Origin: Adiantum capillus-veneris
Lineage: Eukaryota; Streptophyta; Polypodiopsida; Polypodiales; Pteridaceae
DNA length: 64,000 bases
Assembly (NCBI GenBank): GCA_014529385.2
Contig: CM043962.1
Span: forward strand, 35,617,598 to 35,681,597
Direction of reading: 5' to 3'
Numbering within the stretch: the stretch's first letter is position 1; every line of letters begins with the position of its first letter. The notes under the pieces were generated by a model that did not search any database, had not been told where the DNA came from, and worked only from the letters and a program-made list of their open reading frames with translations. Positions 1 through 11,609 of the stretch are shown piece after piece. A program made the translations under genes and the position numbers.

Positions 1-1323
1 TAGGGATGCTCACACTCTCCCGAAGGTCATCCTCCTTCCTCGGGTGAGTGGGGGTTGGTTTAGACAGAGCGTGGAGTATTCGGGCCTCCCGAACCAGTGC
101 TTCATTTGTTGACAGATGGGCCATCTTACGAAGGCCTGTCCACGGAGGAGGCTCCGACCTACACCACAGACTCAGTCCCAGCCTGCAAGGGCTGACCAGC
201 AACCCCAGGCAGAGACACAGAGCACACAGGCAGAGCCACCCTCCGAGCCTGGGGCTCCAGCGGAGGAGGGATGGCAGTACGTTCGTGGTTGACGCTGGCA
301 AGGGCCACAGTGACAGCCTGACACTCAGAGTGGTCCTCAGGCGCCTGCCCAGCGACAGTGGGTTCCCACGGGGAATCGATTCGGTCCTCTTGAGCAGGAC
401 GAGGTCCCTGCTCCAGCCCCCACCTCACCTTCACCCTCGACAGCCCCTCCACCCCTCGAGTTTCCCCCCTCCTCATCAGTCTCCCCCCCGCCTCTTGTTC
501 CCGCCGCCTCGCCCCTCTACCTTTGTTGGTCCCCCCCGCCCCTCTTCTCCCCCCCCCCCTCCCGCTCCAGTTCCACAGTCGACTCAGGGGGCAAGGCCAT
601 CTCCGGCTGCTAGGAGATCTCTTGGCAACGCCTTTGCCACGAGTCGCTTGGCGAGAGAGGGATAGCCTTTCTTGCGACCCCCTCTACAGCTACAGACGTC
701 TCCCTTCGCAGCAAACTGCAGTCCCTTGAGGTCTGACGAGCTTTGACATTCGGCGCCGATGGGACTTCTTTGCCTACGACTTTACACGCTTTCTCGGCGA
801 CTCCTCATTAGACCTTGAGGTAGCCTGCTTCAAGGTTCATGTTCTGTTTCTTGCAGCCAGGGGGATAGAGGCCTTGGACTCGACAGTTGGCTTCTCTTTT
901 CCCCTTTGCGGCAGGGACCAGACTGAGTGGACCCTCGACTCAGTGTTGGAGTGGTTGCATACACAGACCCTAGAGTTCTCTCACCACATGGGAGACCTAG
1001 GAGTTACAGACATGCTTTTGACTCTATGGCCATTGGCCAAGTTTGCGGTGACTCCTCCAGATGCAGCAGGATATAGACACATTGTGGTTCACTTCTTTGC
1101 TGATACTCAGTGCTCGCCATGCTATGTATACATTCATGAGGACTCCTGGACAGAGGAGGTTGCTTTACGTACGGCTCGCGCTACTTGGACTTGGGCCAGA
1201 CACTCTTTGCAGTCACGCCTATCTAGAGGACGCTCGAATGCAGATTACTCCCCATCCAAGCCAGCCTCGAAGATAGCACGTTTAGTTGATGCGGCAGCAT
1301 CTGTTCTTTCTCGCTCCCCATGA
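1..1323 (+). pseudogene. LINE L1 ORF1 (nucleic-acid-binding gag-like protein), broken, 5' truncated
   Basis: ORF1 proteins of plant LINEs bind the element RNA in the ribonucleoprotein particle. Here the N-terminal part is cut off by the window edge. A CCHC knuckle lies at 98-139, with Cys, Cys, His and Cys all present, but a TGA follows the second Cys (110-112); L3 has an Arg codon there. A Pro-rich stretch follows (about 400-600), then a C-terminal part readable at 874-1323 in a different frame, so at least one frameshift separates the halves. The last codons read SRSP and stop at 1321-1323. The stop overlaps the ORF2 start codon (1320-1322) as ATGA, which suggests coupled reinitiation in the parent element. 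Confidence 0.8.
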
Positions 1324-4300
1324 GGATCGTCTCATGGAACGTGCAGGGACTAGGTGGACCCCAGTTTCAGCGTCAGAGCGGCCGACTACGTCAGGAGCTT
1401 CAGTGTTGCCTTGTGGGAGGAGAGATTGATCTCCTTATGCTATAGGAGCATCATCGGTGTGAGAGCCGTATTAGACGTTGTGGTCAGCTCTTGTGTGGAC
1501 GATATGATACTTTTTGGTCAGCTGCTTTTGGACCTGGAGGCATCCAAGGTGGAGTATGTATGACTATTGCAAATTCTTTGCAACAGGCCATTGTGGATAG
1601 AGGGATTAGTGTGCCAGGCAGGGCTCAGTGGATCACTATGCAGGTTCAGGGTTTCCTGAACATATATGCGCCCAATGTGGCGAGTGCACGAGCAGAGTTT
1701 TGGTCACAGATTGTTGAGTCTCTGCCGCAGGCAGAGCAGTGGTGCATAGGGGATGACTTCAACATGTTGGAGGACCCTTCTGACAGGATTGGTGGTAGCC
1801 ATGCTACTGTGCATGGAGTTGAGAGGTTTTGTATGACTCTGCAGGTTTCGGATGTGTGGCAGCACTCTAGCTTTGTGAGGTCCCCAAACAGCCTGGCCTT
1901 CTCTCGTTCGGACCGCAGAGTGGGAGGAGTGAATCTATCGCGGATAGATCGCTTCTACACTAGTGACCATTTCTATGACTTGGGTGGGACAATTGGCATT
2001 CTGGCAGGGACTTCCTTCTAGGACCATGCACCAGTGATCCTCACAGCGGCAGATAGATAGAGGAGGGGGAGCACGATGCTTCGCATCCTTGAGAGGGTCT
2101 TGATGGACTTTGCACTCAGAGAGCGAGTAGAGGCTCTCTGCACAGAGAGCTTGGACATGCAGGATTCTCCTGCTGACAGAGTAGCCTCAAGACTAGCTCA
2201 GCTTAGTCGCTTCTTTCTCCAGGAGTCTTTGGCTCGCCTGGCTGCAGCGAGAGAGGAGGAGCAGCGTCTCATACGAAGCGTTGCTTCCTTGTAGAGGATG
2301 CAGGAGCAGCATATAGACAATTCTTGGTTGGAGGAGCAGTTACAACAGGCTCGCCAGGAGCTGGTTAGCACAGAGGAGCGGCGCCATGAGTTTGCTTTCC
2401 ATCGACACGCATCTCAGTGGACGCAAGTGAGTGACAGAGTGACTGGTGCTTTCTTCGAGGTAGTGGGACCTCGGCATACGCATGCTAAGGTCAGTCAACT
2501 GAGGAGGCCCGACGGGTCAGTTGCTTCTGAGCCAGAGGACATGCGTGCAGTTGCTATTGACTTTTACCGTGAGTTACTGTCTGGAGAGCCTCAGTCAAAG
2601 CATCAGGATGCATGCAGGGAGCAGGTGTGGACACAGATACCTTGCTTGGTGACTGAGGAGATGCGTCAGAGGCTTGAGCTGCCACTTCAGCTTGAAGAGT
2701 TGCACACGGCTCTTAGTGCACTCCCCTGTGGTAGCTGTTCAGGTGAGGATGGCTTGACTCCCAGTTTTTTCTTGGAGTATTGGGACTTGCTTGGTCCAGA
2801 TCTCTGTAGTGCTTTTCAGTACATCTTGCACACATGAGAGATGCCTGACAGCATGAGTGAGGGTCTCATCTACCTCATTCCCAAGGAGGGTGGCTCCTTG
2901 GATGAGATTCGACAGTGGCGCCCCATCACCATCCTCAACTCAGCCTACAAAATTCTTGCCAAGGCTCTGAGTTTGAGGATCCAACCACTTGTAGAGAGCC
3001 TTATACATGGGACTCAGACAGGTTTTGTCAAGGAGCGCAGTATCCTTGACAACATCTTTACTTTTTGGGAGGCTTCTACCCTAGCTCGGCTCCGTGGTGA
3101 GGATCTGGTGATTCTTCTTCTCGATTTTGAGAAGGCTTATGACAGAGTTGACTGGGACTTTCTGGAGGGCACTCTACGCAAGATGGGCTTCTCAGATGCT
3201 TGGATCAGAGGGGTGTCAGCTTTGTACAGACGGGCACACAGTCAGGTACTTTTGTCAAGAGGTAGAGGTGATCGTTTCATGCTCACACGTTCGGTCAGAC
3301 AGGCTGCCCTCTTGCCCCTTTCCTCTTTCTGTTCTATGCTCAGGCGATGAGCAGGTTTTTGGTGTCACAGCAGGTTGGTTTATGGGGCTTAGCACTTCCT
3401 ATTCGGGGAGATGAGCTATTGGACGTTGAGTTTGCTGATGACTCAGCCTTGTACTTGGATGGCCAGGAGGCCAACCTTCATAGCTGTGAGCAAGCTCTTG
3501 AGACCTTCTATTGTGCATCTGGCGCATTGATCAACTGCAATGGCTTCCCCAAGGGTTTCAGGTGGATTCCCCAAAGGGACTGCAGGGACTGCAGTTCGGT
3601 ACTTGGGCTGTCAGGTTGGTTTAGACTTGTCTCCCGAGCAACAGATTGCTCCCCTCCTCCTATCTATCAGGAGAAAGTTGCTACATTGGAGCTCCGCACG
3701 ACTTTCTTTGGATGGCAGAGTTGTAGTGGCCAACCAGGTGTTGTTGGCTACTATGTGGTTGACACTCAGACAGCCCGGGCCAAAGTGGCTTGGCAGGTCA
3801 TCACTCTTCCTTGTTCACAGGGAGGGCTTGGGATCATAGACCCAGCACAGCAGAGCAGAGCCCTTCTTGGGAAGTTAATTGTCCGAGGACTACTTCCAAG
3901 TGAGGAGCCCTGGAAGGAGTTCTTGCTACAGCGTCTTCGTGCTAGGGTGCCTCAGGCAGGAGGCCACTGGCAACCTTCGACCAGATGGATCTTCACAAAG
4001 ATGCGCAGAGTTGGTTTGAGCAGGGGACTGGAGGACTGCTTCGCTGTGGATTTGCTTCGATCTTGGGAGCACTTGCGGCGAGGCCTAGAGCAGCGCCAGC
4101 CTACTTGCACAGAGGAGTGCCTGCGACAGCCCCTTGTTTGGAACCCCATGGTTAGCACTCAGAGAGGCCACCTGGTTGGTAGTCGGCCTCATGTTTCCTG
4201 GGGTCCCATGGCAACGGGTCCAGCACGCTCTCTAGGTGACTGGCTACAGTTTTCAGGCTTGTCAGAGGAGCTGCAGGGCTTTCAGTTACAGGGCATGAGA

Positions 4301-5529
4301 GGGGTGCAGAGCATGTGCCAGGACATCTCAGAGGCAGTACCAACTGAGTGGCTCACACCTCTCGAGTTAGCAGCGCCCAGATGGATGGGAGCCTTCACGC
4401 GACTGGAGGTTCTCATCTCAGTTCGGGCTTGTTCAGAGACTGTTCCCTCCCTGTTTTTCGAGTTACAGGGTGAGGGACGCTTACAGGGAGTTGTAGTAGA
4501 GGCCCCGCAGGTGACTGAGTGCTGTTTTCAGAGGATCCGAGTGGTGGGCATATGTGGGAGGACTTATGTCATCGATTCTGACCCAACTGCTCTTGAGACT
4601 AGACATTGAAGACTGTGGGCTTGGGAGTGTTGTCCATTGATACGAGTACAGTGGGATCCTGGAGAGTGGCTATGGAGGGACCCTTTCTCTTCTGCAGACC
4701 ACCCAGGTGTCCCTTTCTTTCAGTACACTGTTGGACTGGGACGTCACATTCTGGCAACACAGAGAGAGGCTCACCCTGCTGCAGCACCTCATTGGCAGGA
4801 GGAGGGTCTCACAGCTGAGTTCTTGGCAGCTTTTTGGGAGAGGTTGTGGGACTCCAGACAGCCGAGGCGAGTCACTTTGTTTCAGTGATTGGTCGCACAC
4901 AGAGCTACAGCAGTTGGGAGCTGGCTTGTGCATAGTGGTCTCTCGGCCGCATGCGCAACTTGTGACCATCTTGTGGAGAGTCAGCGCCACTGTCTTTGGG
5001 ACTGTCCCTTGGCATAGCAGGTATGGCTTCGTGTTCTTCGGCTGATGCCTGCTCTCTCCACGGCTCGGCAGTACACTTGGGGGGCAGGTGCTTGGTCCAC
5101 TCTCACGGGCCCGGCACTTTAGCTTGAGCTATCTTCCACCAGCAGGATGATAGTGATGCAAGGGAGGCAAAACCTACACTCCAACCTGCCACAGAGCCTA
5201 CTCCACAGGAGTGGTGCAGTGAGAGAGAGGAGTGCTGGGAGCTCATCAGTGGCATGACACTCTGGTTCATCTGGCGGGCTCGTTGCTTCCGCATTTTTGA
5301 GGCTCGCCCTGTACCACCAGCAAAGACTGTTCGTGATCTTTGGTTAGAGCTGATCCACACTCTCAGAGGATAGCTCGAGAGACTTCAGGGCAGCTCCAAC
5401 CGCATGAGGGAGCGCAGAGAGGCCTTCCTCCGACTTTGGCGTCCTGGGCCTTTTTTCACCATGGTCCAAGGTGTACTCAGATGGCACTACCGTCCATCTG
5501 TGTGGCTTTTCCTTCCTCCCATTTCTTGA
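1320..5529 (+). pseudogene. LINE L1 ORF2 (endonuclease-reverse transcriptase), broken
   Basis: ORF2 of L1-type LINEs nicks the target and copies the RNA. The endonuclease begins MRIVSWNVQGLGG and shows GDDFN near 1755, SRIDRFY near 1945 and a DHAPV motif near 2025. The reverse transcriptase part includes IYLIPKEGG (2865), the RPIT block, TGFVKERS, LLDFEKAYDRVDW (3120) and FADDSALY (3433). A C-terminal zinc-binding region (CATCDH...HCLWDC) lies near 4955-5000. The first half reads in one frame from 1320 to about 3340, interrupted only by stops near 1443, 2019, 2058, 2292 and 2835. The rest is mostly in a second frame, apart from about 3540-3800, with further stops near 4607, 4886 and 5003. Several stops replace a Gln codon (CAG) found in sister copies. 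Confidence 0.9.
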
Positions 5530-5666
5530 TTTAGCCTTATTGTACACATGTTGTTTTCTCATTGGGAGAGTCTCCCCATCATGGTTGTTGTAGCCCTCTC
5601 TCGAAGAGAGGTTGTAGCCCTATGGGCAGTTTCATTAACTAATAGAAGGATCTTTTTCTCGGAAAA

Positions 5667-6825
5667 AAAGGGAGAGCCTTCCGTTCCTTTAGTGAGAGAG
5701 TGCAATGGACACAAACAAAGTGATGAACACTGTGAATGAAGGTGCATGAGACTGAGAGATAGAGAGAGAAGAATACGACACCAGAATGTTGTCAAACCCT
5801 CCTCCGAAATCCCCACTCTCTATCGCGAGAGCGGTCTACTATTGATTGCACAAATCTCTACAATGCTTTGGACTTGCCAACGATGTCGACGACAATGAGG
5901 AGGACAACGAGACGGGCTGAAATCTAAAAGTATTAATGGCTGAAATCTGCAAATCTTTATCTGCTAAATTCTGACTCTATGTTGGTGACGATGTCGATGG
6001 CGACGATGCAACGACGACGTGCTGAAAACGCAGATGCTGAAATCTGTGTTTTCCAAGTTGAATCTCGAAACTTCACGGGATCTGACCGTGCGGCGAGGAT
6101 CTGCTACGAGAAGGTGAGATCTGCGAGGTCTGGAACTTCTTCTGCTGTGTCTAAACGCTGAAAACTGAAAACACTAGTGCTTCTTGGTGTTCCGTCGCGG
6201 TGAATCTACAAAACGCTGAATGGCTATGCTGATGTAAAAACGCTAGGGCTGAATGTTGTCTTGCGGTGGAAATCTGCTAACGCTAGGGCTAATTTGCTCT
6301 GTTGCTGTGGAAATCTGCTATCTTGCTGTCGCCGGGGCTGATCTGCAATGCAAACGCCAAGGCACGTCTTCAAGGCAAAAAAGCTAGCCTCTTGTTGATG
6401 CAAAAACGCTAGGTCTGCTGTTGGGGGGTCCTGTTGAGAAGTTACCTATTGAACCGGAGTTCCTGCTGCCTCTTCTGCCAAAAAGTGCTAGCGCTATGGT
6501 TTCTTATATACAAGCTTATCAAATTTGCCCTACTTAGTTTCCAACAAAAGTCACTTAAAAATAATAAGTGAAAAATGTCAAAAATAGGGAAAATAGGTCT
6601 ATGCAATGTAAAAATGCTCCTGATGGGTTCTGGGGGAAATCTGATGATCATGTTGTGTGCAACCAGAGGATATGCATCTAATCTAAGTGTCTGGACATGC
6701 ACGGTCTGCGAACAGACTCACAAAAGTGCCAGAACACTTCCTAATCTAGGCTAGCTGAATTGAACTAAACCCATGTCATGAAGTAGCTTGTCCACGTATA
6801 CATAGAGTTAGATGTGCACGTGACA
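5667..6825 (-). repeat. 3' LTR of A1, outer about 84 bp cut off by LINE L1
   Basis: This matches the LTRs at 10055-11609, 14514-15701 and 17675-18847 but starts at GGGAGAGCC, lacking the segment that begins TGTAAGGTGCAG in complete copies. The internal end reads (- strand) TGTCACGTGCACATC directly after a purine tract at 6826-6838. The missing outer piece should lie left of the window, upstream of LINE L1. Confidence 0.88.
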
Positions 6826-7810
6826 TCCCCTCATTTTCAAAGTGAGGTACTAGTACCGAACTGTATGGCGTCAAGAGAGATCGCCAACAGGGTCTGGAAT
6901 CCTGTGAAGGACTCTTCGCCGGCCCACTCTGATGCGTGGGTCATGCGATACTTCAACTTCATAAAGGTTTGCAACGCTTGCTTCCTTGGGCCACGCTAAA
7001 AGCGACACAAAGTTATATGTGGCTCCTTCAATGCTTCATCTTTGTCCATAGTCAAGCATCTACCTTCTTCAAGAATCTTCGAGGATGAAAATTCCTGAAA
7101 CCACTTCCAACACAATAACATGAACATACCCATTCCATGTAAAGTGACTGAAAAAATTCTAGTCTTTTGAAAAGACTGTGCATGCAATGCAGATAAACAA
7201 AGTGACGGAGTGCCAAACGGTGCATCAAACACACGCAAACAATGGAGTACTTTCTGATCTAAATCAATCAACTGTAGCAAAACACAATGGAAATGCCAAT
7301 GCTTGATGCTCAATCCTTCTTGTGCTACTATGTCATGCCAAGGAAGAGAGATGGAATGTGAATTCCTTGGGTGCAAACATTTCACCTTTTCATATACATC
7401 CGTGCTCATTCATGAGTGAATTGTGCTCAGCGTACAATATGTCATGCCTATGAAAAGGGATCACATAAGGACGGTGACTAAAATACAAGAAAGCATCACG
7501 AATGTGCTGACTAATCATTCGAACACATAATACTTCTTATGGGGATTCTTTGGACCTAGGCTCAAGAGCCAAGATCGGTTCTTCGTGATTGATCGAATCT
7601 ACAATGAGGTTGGCTTCACTAGACAAAGTATCAACTAGCCCATCATCCTTGTGAACAATCACATCATCTTCTTGCAAATCATCATGCTTGTGAGAAATCA
7701 CATCTTAATCATGCAAATCATCATGCTCATCATCATACTTTTCATTATCATCCAAATCATGCGGGTCATGCTGTGGAGAAGATGAGACTGAGAGAGTCTT
7801 CTTCTCCTAA
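6826..7810 (-). pseudogene. A1 3'-terminal ORF (family A tail), broken
   Basis: On the - strand this encodes the same tail as in A2 and A3: a serine stretch LSVSSSP, a His/Asp-rich linker (HDDLHD-type), a NHEEPILALEPRSK block, a middle part with FPLCF and SLPWHDIV, and a terminal part with KLKYRMTHASEWAGEE. Several stops and frame changes interrupt it. The reading frame ends in TGA just before the polypurine tract. The terminal KxKY...W..EE pattern lines up with the chromodomain-like end of element D (KFKNYTPLDAKWMTE), so I infer the tail is a pol C-terminus; the middle part is unrecognised. Confidence 0.6.
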
Positions 7811-7834
7811 ATCGTGTCAATCTTTGCCTGCACA

Positions 7835-9571
7835 TTAGAAATGAGAGATGAAAAATGAACAACTTGCTCCCCCACGAATGACAATGGGAGAGTCACTTTT
7901 AGCATTGAAAGTGAACGTATTAGCTACCCAATCAATGAGAGGGTTATGCTCACGAAACCATCGAATGCGTAAAAGCATATCACATCCTGAGAGAGGAGAG
8001 ACTACAAATTTTCTGAGGAAGGACGCTTGTTGAACAGTGAACAAAACATCAAGGCACTCTTTCGTGATGAGAGAGTCCATACGGGGAGCGAAGCCTGACA
8101 CCTCGAAAGGAGATGTCATGCTAACCTCTAAGCGGGCTAATGAGAGACTCATCAATGGGAGGATCATGAGAGACTTGGGTCACACTCGTATTCTCATTTA
8201 TTGCATTGACAGAGTAAGTGGGTTCTGTGGGTTCTTTAGTGTCTTTAGATTCAAGCTTAGGACATGTTCTTTTTATGTGACCCTTGATGTGACAATGAAA
8301 ACAACGACCTTCCTTAGAATAAGTGCTTTTCTCTTCCGACGTGATGTATCCTCCTAAAATTCCTTGTTCTACCTTTTCATCTGGAGTGAGCTTAGGTTTA
8401 GCAATTGTGTTAGTTTTACCCTTCGGTTCATTTGGAGAATTCTTTTCGGAGAGACTATTGGAAAATTGGTTAGAAGAGTTACCGTTCTTACCATTCTGAG
8501 GGTTCTGAGAAGTCTCAGAGGTACTTGTGGAAGTCTTGTTTTCCTTAGGCTTTCCCTTGTTGTGCTTCATCTCTTGTGCGAGAGCAATCACTACCGCCTT
8601 GTTGAGATCGATTGGGTCGAGGACTTCGACATCAAACCTGATATAGTCGTCCAACCCGAAATGAAAGCCTCCTTGCGCTCATCAACCGATTTGCGTAATT
8701 GGGTGCCGAGCTACAAAACACGATTAGAGAAAAACATAACTGGCATACCATTTTGCTTGAAACTGCGCCAATCGGCTTTCAACCGTGCTAGGTATTGTGG
8801 GGGCATAAACCGCGCCTTGAGCTTGTCTTGTAAGTCGGCCCAATCGAAGGAAAGGGGCAAGCCATCCTCGGCTTCCTCTAGGTGCACGGCCAACTGTGTC
8901 TCTGGCCATGCGTGGTACCAATTAATGGCATCACCAGCAAGGTAATAGCTGCCGTCAAAACCTTGCTATTTCTTGTCTTCTTAGTTGTCGCAACATAAGC
9001 ATTAAATTGATGCAACCAAAAATGAATAACACTAGCATCCATCTTATCATCATACTTATTGAACGTGATCTTCTTTGTGACGGGGTTGTTGGAGTTCGAA
9101 TCTCAGCATGAGCCACTTGATGAACCACCAACATCTTTGTCCGGCGCGGGTCTCGAGGTGAGAGCCTGTCGGACCAACTCTTGCATGCGTAGGTCTCTCT
9201 GAACCTCACGATCTGCCTCCAAGGCCGCTCGTCTTTCTTTGGTTGCCTCCGTTCTTTGTACTTTCATTCTTTTCATTCCGGCCGCCAAGCGTGCTTTGCG
9301 ATCCAAGGCTTCTTGTCGTTCTGCTTTTCTTTCTAGTAGTGCCATCGCAACGCGATTCGCTTCTTGTTGTTGTGCCATCGCAACACGAGTCGCTTCTTGT
9401 TGTTGTGCCATCATGTCCATCATCGACTTGACCAAAGACTCCATAGGATTTGGTGCAAACCATGGCGTAGATGGGAAAGGGGGGGGTCGGAAAAACCTCT
9501 TGGTCTTCTTCACCTTCTTCATGCCCATCACCTTCAGGCAAAATATCCATTCCACTTCGGGTGATGACCAT
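7835..9571 (-). pseudogene. A1 gag-protease polyprotein, broken
   Basis: The start is the ATG at 9571 (MVITRSGMD), shared with A2 and A3. A charged, Glu/Arg/Lys-rich coiled-coil-like part (AQQQEA repeats, about 9300-9420) follows, then a gag-like segment with ITFNKYDDKMDASVIHFWLHQ near 9050, then a low-complexity Asn/Ser/Lys region. A CCHC knuckle CFHCHIKGHIKRTC lies near 8260-8300, and a retropepsin-like segment with CDMLLRIRWFREHNPLIDW near 7930-7990. Gag packages the element RNA; the protease matures the polyprotein. At least two frameshifts split the gag part. Reverse transcriptase should follow in an autonomous element, but the sequence passes straight to the family A tail. Confidence 0.78.
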
Positions 9572-10040
9572 CCACTGAAGTTTTGGGTTCTTAAGTTCAC
9601 GAGCAACTTGGGTTCTTGTGGGTCTTGGGTTCTTAAGGTTCTTGACTTCTTGAGGTTCTTGAGGGTCTTGAGGTTCTTGCGGTTCTGGAGTCTTGAGGTT
9701 CTTGAGGTTCTTCTGTAGCTTGCAATCTGTGTTAGAGAAGGATCTTCTCTACATGTCCACGGGCGCACCCCTTGGCGGCCTTGCACTCACACCAAGGTTG
9801 TTTTTTTCCACCTCACGTGGATTGGCCGGCCGCTAAGTGCACGGTCCGCTCTCGATGAATGAAAAGAGGCACAAGGGGAGGCTAGACAAGCCCTTTTCTC
9901 TTGGATTTCCTGTCACTCTTCAAAAACACGATTAGGAATCGGCACGCCCAAGAGGACTTGGGTTACGTGCGACTGCAATAAGCAAAAAAAATTATGTGGT
10001 TCTTGTGGTTCTTTCCTTGAGAGATACAGAACACAGCCAA

Positions 10041-10054
10041 AGCTCTGATACCAA
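10041..10054 (-). promoter_or_regulatory. A1 primer binding site for initiator tRNA-Met
   Basis: The - strand reads TTGGTATCAGAGCT directly after the LTR end. This is the usual plant primer site for minus-strand cDNA synthesis from initiator tRNA-Met and marks the inner edge of the 5' LTR. Confidence 0.9.
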
Positions 10055-11609
10055 TGTAAGGTGCAGTGGAAGTGAATGTTGAACTTTGCTCAAGATGAGT
10101 GCTCCGAACTGTGCTCAAGGATTCCTTTTACTTACGAAAGGGAGAGCCTTCCGTTCCTTTAAAGAGAGAGTGCAATGGACACAAACAAAGTGATGAACAC
10201 TGTGAATGAAGGTGCATGAGACTGAGAGATAGAGAAAGAAGAATACGACACCAGAATGTTATCAAATCCACCTCCGAAGGCCCCACTCTCTATGGCAAGA
10301 GCGGTCTACTATTGATTGCACAAATCTCTACAATGCTTTGGACTTGCCCACGATGTCGACGACAATGAGGACGACGACGAGACGGGCTGAAATTTGAAAG
10401 TGTTAATGGCTGAAATCTGCAAATCTTTATCTATTGAATTCTGACTCTATGTCGGTGATGATGTCAATGGCAACGATGCAACGACGACACGCTGAAAACG
10501 CAGATGCTGAAATCTGCGTTTCCCGGGTTGAATCTGCAAACTTCGCGGGATCTGACCGTGCGGCGAGGATCTGCTGCGGGAAGGTGAGATCTACGAGGTC
10601 TGGGACTTCTTCTGCTGTGTCTAAACGCTAAAAACTAAAAACGCTCGTGCTTCTTGGTGTTCCGTCGTGGTGAATCTACAAAATGTTGAATGGCTATGCT
10701 GATGCAAAAACGCTAGGGCTAATGTTGTCTTGCGGTGGAAATCTGCTAACGCTAGGGTTGATCTCCTGTGTTGCTGTGGGAATCTGCTATCTTGCTGTCG
10801 TCGGGGCTGATCTGCAATGCAAACGCCAAGGCGGGTCTTCAAGGCAAGAACGCTAGCCTCTTGCTGATGCAAAAACGCTAGGTCTGTTGTTGGGGGCCCT
10901 GCTGAGAAGTTGCCTGTTGAACCGAAGTTCCTACTGCCTCTTCTGCCAAAGAGTGCTAGTGCTAGGGTTTCTTATATACAAGCTTATCAAATTTGCCCTA
11001 CCTAGTTTCCAACAAAAGTCACTTAAAAATCATAAGTGAAAATGGTCAAAAATAGCAAAAATAGATCTATGCACTGTAAAAATGCTCCTGATGGGTTCTG
11101 ATCTGATGTTCTACTGTCGCCGGAATCTGCAAGTGCAAAAACGCTGGCTGATCTGGTGCAAAAACGCTAGGCAATCTGGTGAGAGAAAACGCCAGAGTTG
11201 TCGCGGGGGTTGGTCTTGCTGAGAAGTTGCCTGTTGAGCAAGGTGCTCCTGTTGCCTCTTTTGCCAGAAAGTGCTAGCGCTAGGTTTGTTTATATACAAA
11301 CTTAGCAAATTTTCCCTACCTACTTTTCAACAAAAGTCACTTAAAAATAATAAGTGAAAAATGTCAAAAATAGGGAAAATAGGTCTATGCACTTTAAAAA
11401 TGCTCCTGATGGGTTCTAATGGAAATCTGATGATCATGTTGTGTGCAACCAAAGGATGTGCATGTAATCTAAGTGTCTGGACATGCACGGTCTCCAAACA
11501 GACTCACAAAAGTGCCAGATCACTTCCTAATCTAGGCTGATTGAACTGAACTGAAGCCATGTCATGAAGTAGCTTGTCCACGTACACAGGGTTAGATGTG
11601 CACGTGACA
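10055..11609 (-). repeat. 5' LTR of A1, with an internal duplication
   Basis: The - strand begins TGTCACGTGCACATC at 11609 and ends in CA at 10055. At 1555 bp it is several hundred bases longer than the other family A LTRs (about 1.16-1.19 kb). The excess is a second copy of the block holding GAGAAGTTGCCTGTTGA, the CTTATATACAA TATA-like element and the AAAGTCACTTAAAAAT motif: copies at about 10903-11105 and 11219-11420. The second copy and the bases before it resemble the A2 version more than the flanking A1 version. Confidence 0.85.

Larger units (their letters stand above)
1..5669 (+). mobile_element. LINE L1, L1-type non-LTR retrotransposon, 5' end outside window
   Basis: This is a nearly full-length LINE. 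Order: ORF1 with CCHC knuckle, ORF2 with apurinic endonuclease, reverse transcriptase and C-terminal zinc-binding region, then a 3' UTR ending in a short poly(A) at 5663-5669. Two other copies of the same family lie in the window (L2 from 13111, L3 at 29982-33660), and comparison with them fixes the frames. The 3' end meets a family A LTR about 84 bp from that LTR's edge, so L1 inserted into the LTR of A1. Both ORFs are broken, so the copy is dead. Its 5' end and 5' target duplication lie to the left of the window. Confidence 0.9.
5667..11609 (-). mobile_element. LTR retrotransposon A1 (family A, Ty3/gypsy-like, lacks RT and integrase)
   Basis: Read on the - strand: 5' LTR 11609-10055, primer site 10054-10041, gag-protease remnant, a conserved tail ORF, polypurine tract, and a 3' LTR truncated at 5667 by LINE L1. 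The internal region is about 3.2 kb. It encodes gag with a CCHC knuckle and an aspartic protease, but I see no reverse transcriptase, RNase H or integrase, so the copy could only move with help from another element. Because the outer end of the 3' LTR lies beyond L1 outside the window, no target duplication can be checked. A2 and A3 are shorter relatives. Confidence 0.85.
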
